Origin: Pseudomonas sp. R37(2017)
GTDB lineage: Bacteria; Pseudomonadota; Gammaproteobacteria; Pseudomonadales; Pseudomonadaceae
NCBI RefSeq assembly: GCF_002113375.1
Contig: NZ_NEHO01000022.1
Coordinates: forward strand, 1 to 64,000
Length of the DNA: 64,000 nucleotides
Direction: 5' to 3'
The first letter of the stretch is position 1. Every line of letters begins with the position of its first letter. Both the position numbers and the translations under genes were made by a program. Positions 25,233 to 36,400 of this stretch are shown in pieces. The notes below the pieces were generated by a model. It was not told the origin of the DNA and made no database searches. It saw nothing but the letters and a program-made list of their open reading frames with translations.

Positions 25233-26741
25233 TCAGATTTTGAACTGTGCCCTGGCTTTGGTTCCGGCATGGGGTGTCGATTCAATGGTGAATACGCCGC
25301 CGAGGGATTCGACGCGATAGCGCATGCCGACAAGGCCCAGATGAGTCCTGGCTCGACCTGGCGCATTCGGCTTTTCGGTTGATATACCCACTCCCGCATC
25401 CTCGACCTGCACATGCAGAAGCCCTTCAGTGTGAGAGGCGCTGAGTTTTTGGCCTTTTCCTCCTGCGTGAACATAGGCATTGTTCAACGCTTCCTGGGCG
25501 AAGCGATAAATACCAATTTTCAGCGCGATCGGTACATCGTCCGGCAGCGTCTCAAGCTTCAGGTCAACGCACGTCTCGGTTCGCTCTTCGTGCCGCTCGG
25601 CAAGCAATACCAGCGCATCGTGCAGGGTCAGATCATTGATTTCCGGAAGTGCCAGGCCGAGCGATATTTCCCGCACTTCGTTCAAGGCATCCTTACCGGC
25701 ACGCTTGATCATTTCGAGGGCCTCTACATCTGCGACGCCTACCGAGTCTTCGAGCTCTTCGAGACGAAGGAGAATAAGTGACAACAATTGGGCAGGACCA
25801 TCATGAAGATCTGCCCCGATCCGACGCAGAGTAAGTTCATTGATTCTGGTGAATTCGCGATTGGCTTTAGTGACTTTGCGCTGAAGGGCAGCATTGTTTG
25901 AGTGCAACCTGGCTTGCTCATTCATTCGCCATTCAAGTGCTGTTTCTTGCTGTTTTATTATCTTGTCGCCACGCCGAACGATAAAAAACAACAATAAAAT
26001 CATTGCCGTCGTTGCTGCTCCAACAATTGCCCACACCTTCTTGCGAACATTATCGATTTCGCGCTGCAACGCTTGCGCGGTTTCGTAAAACTCGCCAACC
26101 GCAACAATTTTTCCAGTACCGGCTTCGCGCAGTGGAGCAAAAATTTCATAGAGCGGAATATTCAGGCTTCGCTCAAAAGCATCCTCAACATCATCCACCG
26201 TAAAACTTTCAGCATCACTGTCCAACTCCGTATAAATCTTGCCCGTCAAGGCCTGAGAGATCTCCTCGGTCGGGAAAGTTTTCTGGACCGTGGATTTATC
26301 GGTGCTGTAGACAATCGTGCCGTCTGGAAGCCAGATCTTCACCGAGACAACATGTGTACTGAGCGAGGTGCTGGACAGCAAATGGTCAATGGTCTGAATA
26401 GTTTCATCGGGGAGTGCCTTTGCAGTGGTCAATTCCTGGGCGAAAGGTTCGAGAAGGTTCTGCATGTAACGCGCGCCCGTCTCTGCCGCCGTTTGAACCG
26501 TTGCATCCTCGATGCTCTGGCTTACAAGGTTTCCAACGAACGTCATGGTCAAACCCAGAATGATTGTGGCGCAGATTACGAACTGGGTTGAGCGGCTTAA
26601 ATGGCGCAATTTCGCGCGGGTGCCCTGTCTCTCTGGCACTGCGCCACTGGAACTTTGGTCGGAGTCTGAATCGACCAAGGTCTGATCCGATTCATTGACC
26701 AAGGTCTCGGAATTTGGCTGGGCTTTCGTCTCTGTACACAT
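25233..26741 (-). CDS. Membrane sensor histidine kinase (HisKA_3 / NarL-type partner)
   Basis: Protein of 502 residues. A long polar N-terminus (1-48) precedes the first membrane helix (about 52-74). A periplasmic sensor region of about 170 residues, a second helix (about 247-268), a coiled-coil linker and the HisKA_3 dimerisation box RIGADLHDGPAQLLS with the phosphoacceptor His follow, then a HATPase_c domain ending GLVGMRYRVESLGG. It is a classic partner for a NarL-type regulator, and the only such regulator nearby is the convergent one at 24480. The periplasmic signal is not identifiable. Confidence 0.9.
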   Translation of the reverse strand: MCTETKAQPNSETLVNESDQTLVDSDSDQSSSGAVPERQGTRAKLRHLSRSTQFVICATIILGLTMTFVGNLVSQSIEDATVQTAAETGARYMQNLLEPFAQELTTAKALPDETIQTIDHLLSSTSLSTHVVSVKIWLPDGTIVYSTDKSTVQKTFPTEEISQALTGKIYTELDSDAESFTVDDVEDAFERSLNIPLYEIFAPLREAGTGKIVAVGEFYETAQALQREIDNVRKKVWAIVGAATTAMILLLFFIVRRGDKIIKQQETALEWRMNEQARLHSNNAALQRKVTKANREFTRINELTLRRIGADLHDGPAQLLSLILLRLEELEDSVGVADVEALEMIKRAGKDALNEVREISLGLALPEINDLTLHDALVLLAERHEERTETCVDLKLETLPDDVPIALKIGIYRFAQEALNNAYVHAGGKGQKLSASHTEGLLHVQVEDAGVGISTEKPNAPGRARTHLGLVGMRYRVESLGGVFTIESTPHAGTKARAQFKI

Positions 26742-26813
26742 CCGGGAGGCACCTCAATACTCATTTTCAAGGGAGTGTAAAACTGGTGTTTGAGGTTGAA
26801 GGCGGGAGGTGCG

Positions 26814-27146
26814 ATGAGTATTTCAAAAAGATTCTCAAACAGTACTGGCGTTCCACTCGATCAGAACCAAACCCATGGTTCCAATGAGTTCCTGACACCT
26901 CCACCAGACGTGTGGAACCACTCGCCAATACATATTAGTCAATTCGCAGTCGATGCCAGTTTTCTCATGGATAAAAGGCTTGTTGACGAAGCCGCATGGA
27001 CGCAGAACCGTGCCATCACCCCTGAGGAACTCCCGGACCATGGCGATCTTCGCGAGCCTGTTCCGGCCAATGACTCTGAACGCTGGATGTATGGCATCTG
27101 TGACAAGCCCCCTTTGCCTGGGAGCGCTCCATGGACAGATGCATAG
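26814..27146 (+). CDS. Hypothetical protein, 110 residues
   Basis: A small polar protein starting MSISKRFSNSTGVPLDQ, with no recognisable domain, signal peptide or membrane segment. The ATG at 26814 has a strong ribosome site (GGGAGG, 5 bases before). It is transcribed away from the histidine kinase (72 bases between starts), and a stem-loop follows the stop at once, which supports a real short transcript. It sits between the two-component system and the giant peroxidase gene. Function unknown. Confidence 0.55.
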   Translation: MSISKRFSNSTGVPLDQNQTHGSNEFLTPPPDVWNHSPIHISQFAVDASFLMDKRLVDEAAWTQNRAITPEELPDHGDLREPVPANDSERWMYGICDKPPLPGSAPWTDA

Positions 27147-27147
27147 A

Positions 27148-27170
27148 GCCCCGATACATGACGGGGCCTT
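27148..27170 (+). terminator. Stem-loop after the small hypothetical gene
   Basis: GCCCCG (27148-27153) pairs with CGGGGC (27162-27167) around an 8-base loop, followed by CTTT. It starts one base after the stop codon of the 110-residue ORF. The T-run is short, so termination may be weak. Confidence 0.5.
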
Positions 27171-27444
27171 TGGCAAGTTGCACCTTCTGTTCAACCTGCG
27201 TTCATGGGCCGTCGCCTCCTTGAGGGGCAATACCTGCCTGTAGGCACGGTTGTCACGGGGAACTGATCCTCAATCGAGCACTGCTGATTGCACGCCATTC
27301 AGCAAGGGCTCGGTGCGCCCGCAATAGCAGGTCCCGTCGTTCACTTTTCGCTTTTCAGTTATGGGGTTCAGCACTAAACCACGCGTTTACAGCCGTGTTT
27401 CATGCGCGTGGTTTCCTGATTGGTTAAGCATCGAGGAAACAGCC

Positions 27445-30400
27445 ATGGCCAGCTTCATCAAGTCCGATCTCGAATTCATTCTCGAACAAATTTTCATCGC
27501 TGAACGGCATGCGGCAGGCGAGAGTCTGGCCGACATGCTGCCGAACGTCGAAGTTCCCTTCGGCCTGCGCACCATCACCGGCATCGACAACAACCTGGCC
27601 AATCCCCAGTTCGGTGCCGCCGACAATTTCTTTCCGCGCATGACGACGCCGGTGTTCAATACCGCGCAGGTTCAGCCGGTCGGTTTCTTCGGTCCCACCG
27701 ATCCTGGCGGAACCACGCCCACCTCCTATCTGCAGACCAGCGGTGCGGTCTTCGATTCGCAGCCGCGCACCATCAGCAACCTGATCGTGGACCAGACCGC
27801 CAACAACCCGGCTGCGGTCGCGGCCGCAGCGGCCAATCCGGATTCACAGACCGTCACCAGCCCCGGCCTGGATGGCCTGTTCGGCACCGCCGACGACGTT
27901 TCCGTTTTCCAGATTCCCAACATCACGCCGGATGCAGGCCTGACCGTACCGTTCAACCAGTGGATGACGTTCTTTGGCCAGTTCTTCGACCATGGCCTGG
28001 ACCTCGTCACCAAGGGCGGCAGCGGTACAGTCTTCATTCCGCTGCAGCCCGATGACCCGCTCTTCGTACCGGGCAGCCCGACCAACTTCATGGTGCTGAC
28101 GCGTGCCACCAATCTGCCTGGCCCCGACGGCATCCTGGGCACCGCCGATGACATCCACGAGCAGAGCAATACCACCTCGCCGTTTGTCGACCAGAACCAG
28201 ACCTACAGCTCGCATCCCTCGCACCAGGTGTTCCTGCGCGCCTATGAACTCAACGCCGCCGGCGATCCGGTCGCCACTGGCAAGCTGATCACCAATCGTG
28301 ACCTGGGCGTCGATGGGCATTTCGGCACCGCGGATGACGTCGAAATCGGCGGCATGGCCACCTGGGCAGTCGTCAAGGCCCAGGCCCGTGATCTGCTCGG
28401 CATCAATTTGACCGATGCGGACGTATTCGACGTACCGCTGCTGGCGACCGATGCCTACGGCAACTTCATCAAGGGGCCCAACGGTCTTCCACAAGTCGTG
28501 ATGAAAGGCGCGGACGGCATTGCCGGCACGGCCGATGACGTGCTCGTCGAGGGGAATCGGGCCGCGCCGATCAGCCTGACGAACGCCGTGCGCACCGGCC
28601 ACCAGTTCCTCATCGACATCGCCCACAGCGCCGATCCGACCGGTGGCCTGACGGCTGACACGGACACCGTCATTGGCGGCCCGCAAGCACCCGGCACCTA
28701 TGACAACGAGCTGCTCGACAAGCACTACATCGCCGGCGATGGCCGCGTCAACGAGAACATCGGCCTGACCACGGTGCATTCCATTTTCCACAGCGAGCAC
28801 AACCGGCTGGTCGAGCAGACCAAGGAGACGGTGCTGGCTTCTGCCGACCTCGATTTCCTCAACAAGTGGCTGATGCCCGACGCTCAACTGACAGCGCTGC
28901 CAGTGACGCCGGCCGAAATCGCGGCCCTGCACTGGAACGGCGAGCGGTTGTTCCAGGCCGCCAAGTTCGGCACCGAGATGCAGTACCAGCACCTGGTGTT
29001 CGAGGAATTCGCGCGCACCATCCAGCCGCAAGTGGACGTCTTCCTGGCACCCATGGGCAACGACACCACCATCAATTCGGCGATCGTCGCCGAGTTCGCG
29101 CACACGGTTTTTCGCTTCGGTCATTCGATGCTGCTGGAGACGGTCGATCGTTTCGACCCCAACTTCAACGTCGTCGGCGACGGCAATCCGGTCGACCCGG
29201 GCAATCAACAGACCGGCCTGATCGCAGCCTTCCTCAACCCGCTGGCATTTGCCGCGAGCGGCCCGACCCCTCAGGAGGCGGCTGGCGCCATCGTGCGCGG
29301 CGTGACTCGGCAGGTGGGCAACGAGATCGATGAGTTCGTCACTGACGCTCTGCGCAACAATCTGGTCGGCCTGCCGCTCGACCTTCCCGCGCTCAACCTG
29401 GCACGTGGCCGGGACGCCGGCATCCCGTCACTGAACGCGGCGCGGCGCGAGTTCTACCACATGACCGGCGACAGCCAGTTGACCCCCTACACGAGCTGGG
29501 CCGACTTCGTGCAGCACATGAAGCACCCGGAATCGCTGATCAACTTCATCGCCGCCTACGGCACGCATTCAACCATCACTGCTGCCACGACGCTGGCGGA
29601 CAAGCGCGCCGCGGCTGCGGATCTCGTGCTCGGCGGCGCCACGGCACCGGCCGATCGCCTGGACTTCCTGAACAGTACCGGTGCCTGGGCCAGCACCGCC
29701 GGGGCGGACGGTATTCTGCACACCGCCGACGACGTGACCACCACCGGCCTTGACGCCATCGACTTCTGGATCGGTGGCCTGGCCGAGGAGAAGATGCCCT
29801 TTGGCGGCCTGCTGGGTTCGAGCTTCAACTTCGTCTTCGAAACCCAGTTGGAAAATCTGCAGAACGGTGACCGCTTCTACTATCTGGCCCGCACCGCAGG
29901 GCTCAACTTCGGCACCGAGCTTGAGAACAATTCGTTCGCCAACCTGGTGATGCTCAACAGCAACGCAACGCACCTGCCGGCCAACATATTCCAGACACCG
30001 GCCTTCATCCTCGAGGTCGACCCGCTGCACCAGTTCAACCAGAGTGTGGTGGCCGGCCCTGACGGTATTGTCGGCACGCTCGACGATCTGCCAGCCAACG
30101 CCGACCCGTTTGGCCCGTCGGATCACCCGATCGGCTCACCACGGAATGACCCTTTCACACCGCTGGTGATCCGCGACAACCCCGACACGGTAGGCCCGGA
30201 TACCAACTACCTGCACTACACCGGCGGCGATACGGTTGTGCTGGGCGGCACGGCCGGCAACGATATCCTCATTGCCGGTGACTCGGACGACGATACCGTC
30301 TATGGCGACGGCGGCAACGACCGGCTCGACGGCGGCTACGGCAACGACAACCTCTTTGGCGGCGCCGGTGACGACATCATCACCGACATCGGCGGCGACG

Positions 30401-33400
30401 ACGTCATCCACGGCGATGACGGCAACGACGTCATCCAGGCCGGTAACTCGACCCTGGCCGGCAACAACCTGGTCCTGGGTGGTGCGGGCAAGGATTTCAT
30501 CATCACCACCGAAGACATCACGATGACCTTCGGCGGCGCGGGTGACGATTTCATCCTCGGCGCCAAGGTCAACCTCGCGCCGACCGGCAACGAAGGCGAT
30601 GACTGGATCGAGGGCGGCACCCAGGACGGTGCGCCCGGCGATAACATGAGCCCGACACTGACCGACGATGTGCCCGGCAACGACATCTTCATCGGCACCG
30701 GCGGATTCGATGAAATGATCGGTGAAGGCGGCGACGACATGTTCGTCGCCAGCGATGCCCAGGACAAGATGGACGGCATGTCCGGGTTCGACTGGACCAC
30801 CTACAAGAATGACAAGTACGGCGTGACCGTCGACATGGTCGTTCCCTTCTTCAGTCCCTATCACCCGGTGGCCGATGCCGCGGGCAATATCGTGGGTGCA
30901 TTCGCGCAATCGGCCGATGCGGTCTATGACCGGTTCGCCGAAGTGGAGGGCCTGTCGGGGTCGGCCTTCGGCGACTTCCTGCGCGGCGATGAACAAAACG
31001 CCGCCATCATCGCCAACATCACCGCCAGGGGCAGCATCCTCACCAACTTCGATCTCGTCAGCGGCCTGCGCGACTTTGTCGGCAGTGCCGGTTTCGGTGC
31101 CGACGGTATCGGGGGGACGGCCGACGATCAGTTCGGCGCGGGCAACATCATCCTCGGCGGCGATGGCAGCGACATCATCGAAGGCCGTGGCGGCAGCGAC
31201 CTCATCGACGGCGACAAGTGGCTCAACGTGCGCATCAGCGTGCATCAGAACCTGGATGGCACCGGACCGGAAATTGCCAGCTTCGACAGCATGACGCCGC
31301 TGATCCCGCTCATGCTCAACGGCACCTTCAATCCCGGCCAGCTCGTCGCCGTGCGTGAGATCCTGCCGGGCGTGGGCGGCTTCGACACCGCCAACTTCCT
31401 GGGCCCGCTGGCGAACTACACAGTCACCGTCAACGATAACGGCACGCCGGCCGACTTTTCCGACGACATCGTCACCGTGACCGACAATGTCGGCAAGGAA
31501 GAAACCGACCGACTCACCCATATCGAGCGGCTGCAGTTCTCCGATCAGTCGATGGTCCTCGTGCCCGGGCTCAACGCTGAGCCCGTGGGGGCGCTGGCGG
31601 TGGATAACACCACGCCGACCGTTGGCCAGGTACTGACGGTGTCGGCGGCAGGCCTCACCGATGGCGACAACGCGGGCGGGGCGATCCACAATTCCATCAG
31701 CTACGTATGGCAGTTTGAAGCGACACCGGGCTCGGGCGTCTTCGAGGACATCATCCTCGGGCCAGGCCGCATCGGTATCGGCTTTACCAGAGCGGACACG
31801 CCCACTTTGAAGGTGACGTCGGATCTTGCCGGCCTGGCGGTGCGCGTCAAAGGCATCTATGTGGACGATCATGGCGTGACCGAGCAGGTATTCTCGGCAC
31901 CGACCACGTTAATTGCAGCCGCGCCACCGGCCCCCGTGGCGGCGCCTTCGCTGATCGATCCGCAGACCACGGCCCCCAGCAATGGTGTGCGTTACACGCA
32001 ATCGGACCTGGCGTTCATCCTTGACCAGATCAAGATCGCCGAACACCACGCGGCTGGTGAGAACCTGAACTCGCTGCTCGACAACATACGGATGCCATTC
32101 GGTTTGCGTACCGTCGAAGGGACGGAAAACAACCTGCTCCATCCCGAGTTCGGTGCCGCCGATAACCCATTCCCGCGCCTGACCACGCCGGACTTCCGCC
32201 CGGCCGAAGCCGGTACGAGTTACACCCAGACCAGCGGCCTGGTGATCGACTCGCAACCGCGGACCATCAGCAACCTGATCGTCGACCAGACCGCCAACAA
32301 CCCGGCGGCGGTCGCGGCCACCTTCGATCCTGGCCTGGATGGCGTCCTCGGCACCGCTGACGATGTCCTCAAGGTCGGTGCGCAGGTGGTGACCGGAACC
32401 CGCACAGACGGCACGACGTTCCAGACATTCTTCGACCCGAACGTGAGCCCCGACGCGGGCCTGACCGCGCCCTTCAACCAATGGATGACCTTCTTCGGCC
32501 AGTTTTTCGACCATGGCCTGGACCTTGTCACCAAGGGCGGTTCGGGCACCGTGTTCATTCCGCTGCAGCCCGATGACCCGCTGTTCGTGCCCGGTAGCCC
32601 GACCAACTTCATGGTGCTGACGCGCGCCACCAATCTGCCAGGTCCCGATGGCATTCTGGGCACGGCCGACGACATCCACGAGAACACCAACACCACCTCG
32701 CCGTTTGTCGACCAGAACCAGACGTACAGCTCGCATCCTTCGCACCAGGTGTTCCTGCGCGCCTATGAGCTCAACGCAGCGGGCGATCCGGTCGCCACCG
32801 GCAAGTTGATCACCAATCGTGATCTGGGCGCCGATGGGCATTTCGGCACCGCTGATGACGTTGAAATCGGCGGCATGGCCACCTGGAAAGTGGTCAAGGC
32901 GCAAGCCAATGATCTGCTGGGGATCAACCTCACGGATGCCGACTTCGACAACGTGCCATTGCTGGCGACCGACGCCTACGGCAACTTCATCAAGGGTCCG
33001 AACGGCTTTCCGCAGGTGGTGATGTTGGGTGCGGACGGCATTGCCGGTACGGCCGACGACGTGCTCGTCGAGGGCAATCCGGCGGCGCCCATCAGCCTGG
33101 TCAACGCCGCGCGCACAGGCCATGCCTTCCTCAACGACATCGCGCACACCGCCGTTCCGGTGGACGACAACGGCGTAGCGCTGCTGCCCGATGCCGACAC
33201 TGTCACGGGTGGCACGCCTGCGCCAGGCTTCTACGACAACGAACTGCTGGACGCGCACTACATTGCCGGCGACGGCCGGGTCAACGAGAACATCGGCCTG
33301 ACCACCGTCCATTCGATCTTCCACCATGAGCACAACCGGCTGGTCGATCACACCAAGGAGGTGGTCCTGGCGACTGCGGCAAGCGGCGATGTATCGTTCC

Positions 33401-36400
33401 TCAACGAGTGGCTGCTGACTCCCGTCACTGCTGTTCCCGCCGACACTTCGACCCTGGACTGGAACGGCGAGCGCCTGTTCCAGACGGCGAAGTTCGGTAC
33501 CGAAATGCAGTACCAGCACCTGGTGTTCGAGGAGTTCGCGCGGACCATCCAGCCGATGGTCGATCCGTTCTTCGCCCCGGGCCAGGTGTACGACACTGCG
33601 ATCGATCCAAGCATCGTTGCCGAGTTCGCACACACCGTCTATCGCTTCGGACACTCGATGTTGCTGGAGCAGGTCGACCGGCTGGATCCGAACTTCGCCT
33701 CGAGCGATATCGGGCTGATTCAGGCCTTCCTCAATCCGCTCGAGTTCGCCGGCAGCGGCGCCACTCCGGAAGAGGCGGCCGGTGCCATCGTGCGCGGCGT
33801 GACCCGGCAGGTGGGCAACGAGATCGATGAGTTCGTCACCGAAGCCCTGCGCAACAACCTGCTCGGCCTGCCGCTCGATCTGGCCTCCATCAACCTGGCG
33901 CGCGGCCGCGATACCGGCATTCCGTCCCTGAACGCGGCGCGGCGGGAGTTCTATTTGCCCACCGGTGACGCCGAGCTCAAGCCCTACACGAGCTGGGCCG
34001 ATTTCGTGCAGCACATAAAGCACCCGGAATCGCTGATCAACTTCATCGCCGCCTACGGCACACACTCGACCATCACCAGCGCCACCACGCTGGCGGACAA
34101 GCGTGCCGCGGCTGCGGACCTGGTGCTCGGCGGCGCGACTGCACCGGCCGACCGTGTCGACTTCCTCAACAGCACGGGTGCCTGGGCCAGCAACGCGGGT
34201 GCGGACGGTATTTTGCACACGGCGGACGATGTGACCATCACCGGCCTGGATGCCGTCGATTTCTGGGTTGGCGGGCTGGCCGAGGAGAAGATGCCCTTTG
34301 GCGGCATGCTCGGCTCGACCTTCAACTTCGTCTTCGAGAACCAGATGGAGAAACTCCAGGACGGCGACCGCTTCTACTATCTGGAGCGCACCGCCTCGAT
34401 GGACTTTGGCGCCGAGCTTGAGAACAACACGTTCGCCTCGCTGGTGATGGCCAATACCAACGCAACCCACCTTTCGGGCAGGGTTTTCCTGACCCCGGCC
34501 TACACCCTGGAGGTCAATCAGGCGCAGCAGTACAACCCGAGCGTGATTGCCGGTCCCGACGGCGTTGTCGGCACCGCCGACGATCTGCCGGCCAATGCCG
34601 ATCCATTCGGTCCGTCGAACCATCCAATTGGCTCGCCGCGCAGTGACTTCCTCACGCCGCTGGTGATCCGCGACAACCCCGCCACAACGGGCCCGGATAC
34701 CAACTACCTGCACTACACCGGCGCGGACACGGTCGTGCTGGGCGGCACGGCCGGCAACGACATCCTCATTGCCGGTGACTCGGACGACGACACGGTCTAT
34801 GGCGATGCCGGTAACGATCGGATCGATGGCGGCTACGGCAACGACCAACTCTTTGGCGGTACCGGGGACGACATCATCACCGACGTGGGCGGCGACGACG
34901 TCATCCACGGCGAGGACGGCAACGACGTCATCCAGGGCGGCAACGGCCTCAACCTGATCCTTGGCCAGGCTGGCCAGGACTTCATCATCACCGGCGAGGA
35001 CTCGGCCGACAGCAGCGGTGGGCTGGGCAACGACTTCATCCTCGGCAGCAAGGCGAACGAGTTCGCCCGCGGTGGTGAGGGCGACGACTGGATCCAGGGC
35101 GGATCCGCCGATGGTGTTGCCGGCGACAACTTCGACGCGTTCGGCAATGACCCGATCAACGGCAACGATGTCTTCATGGGCGATGGCGGACCGGACAACT
35201 TCGACGGGGAGGGCGGCGATGACATCATGATCGGCAGCCCCAGCGAAGCGGACCGTTTCATCGGGTTCTCCGGGTACGACTGGGCGACCTACAAGGACGA
35301 TCCTGCCGGAATCACCATGGGCCTCAACTCCAGGCTGCGCTTCTTCGACCAGCCAGCGGTACCGGGCTCCAACGCGTCGATCCTGGCCCGGCTGGACCTG
35401 GTGGAAGGGTTGTCGGGATCGTCCCACGCCGATTTCCTCAGCGGCGATGACTCCACTGCCGACTTGCTCGCCGTTGCTGGCGCCAAGGGCAGCGTGCTCA
35501 CCAACTTCGGCCTCATCAGCGGCCTGCGGGAACTGGTCGGTAGCGCCGGCAACGGCGTGGACGGCATCGCCGGCACAGCCGACGACAAGTTCGACGGGGG
35601 CAACATCATCCTCGGTGGCGCCGGCAGCGATGTCATCGAAGGCCGTGGCGGCAACGACATCATCGATGGCGACAAGTGGCTCAACGTGCGCATCAGCGTG
35701 CGGCAGAACATCGATGGCACCGGGCCGGAAATCGCCACCTTCGACAGCATGACACCCCTGGTCCCGCTCATGATGAACGGCACCTATAACCCCGGCCAGC
35801 TCCAGATCGTGCGCGAAATCCTGACGGCGACCGGTCCCGACTTCGACACGGCGTTGTTTTCCGGCAATCGTGTGGACTACACCGTGGTCGATAACCTCAA
35901 CGGCACCTTTACGGTGACCGACAGTGTCGCTGGCAGGGACGGCACCGACACCCTCAGCCATATCGAGCGGTTGCAGTTCGCCGATCAGGCGATGGTGCTC
36001 GGCGGTTTGAACTCGGCGCCAGTCGGTTCGTTGCGCATCGACGATCCAACGCCCGCCGTCGGCCAGACGCTGACGGTATCGGCGGCAGACATCACCGATG
36101 CCGACAACACGGCGACCGGCGGCGCGATCACCAGCCCCATCAGTTACTTCTGGCAATTCGAAGCGCGCCCCGGCTCGGGTGTCTTCGAAGACATCACCTT
36201 CTTTGCCGCCGGCGAGGTTGCGCGTGCAGAGGGCACGACTGTCACAGTGGGCTCGGAACTCAGGGTCGCACCACCGGCAACCCTCATTGGCGCCGTGCCG
36301 GCTATTCCGCAACTCGTCGTGGCAGCCGGACTGGCCCTGCGCGTCAGGGCAGTCTACAAGGATGCCAATGGCGTGCTGGAAGAGGTGTTCTCGGCGCCGA

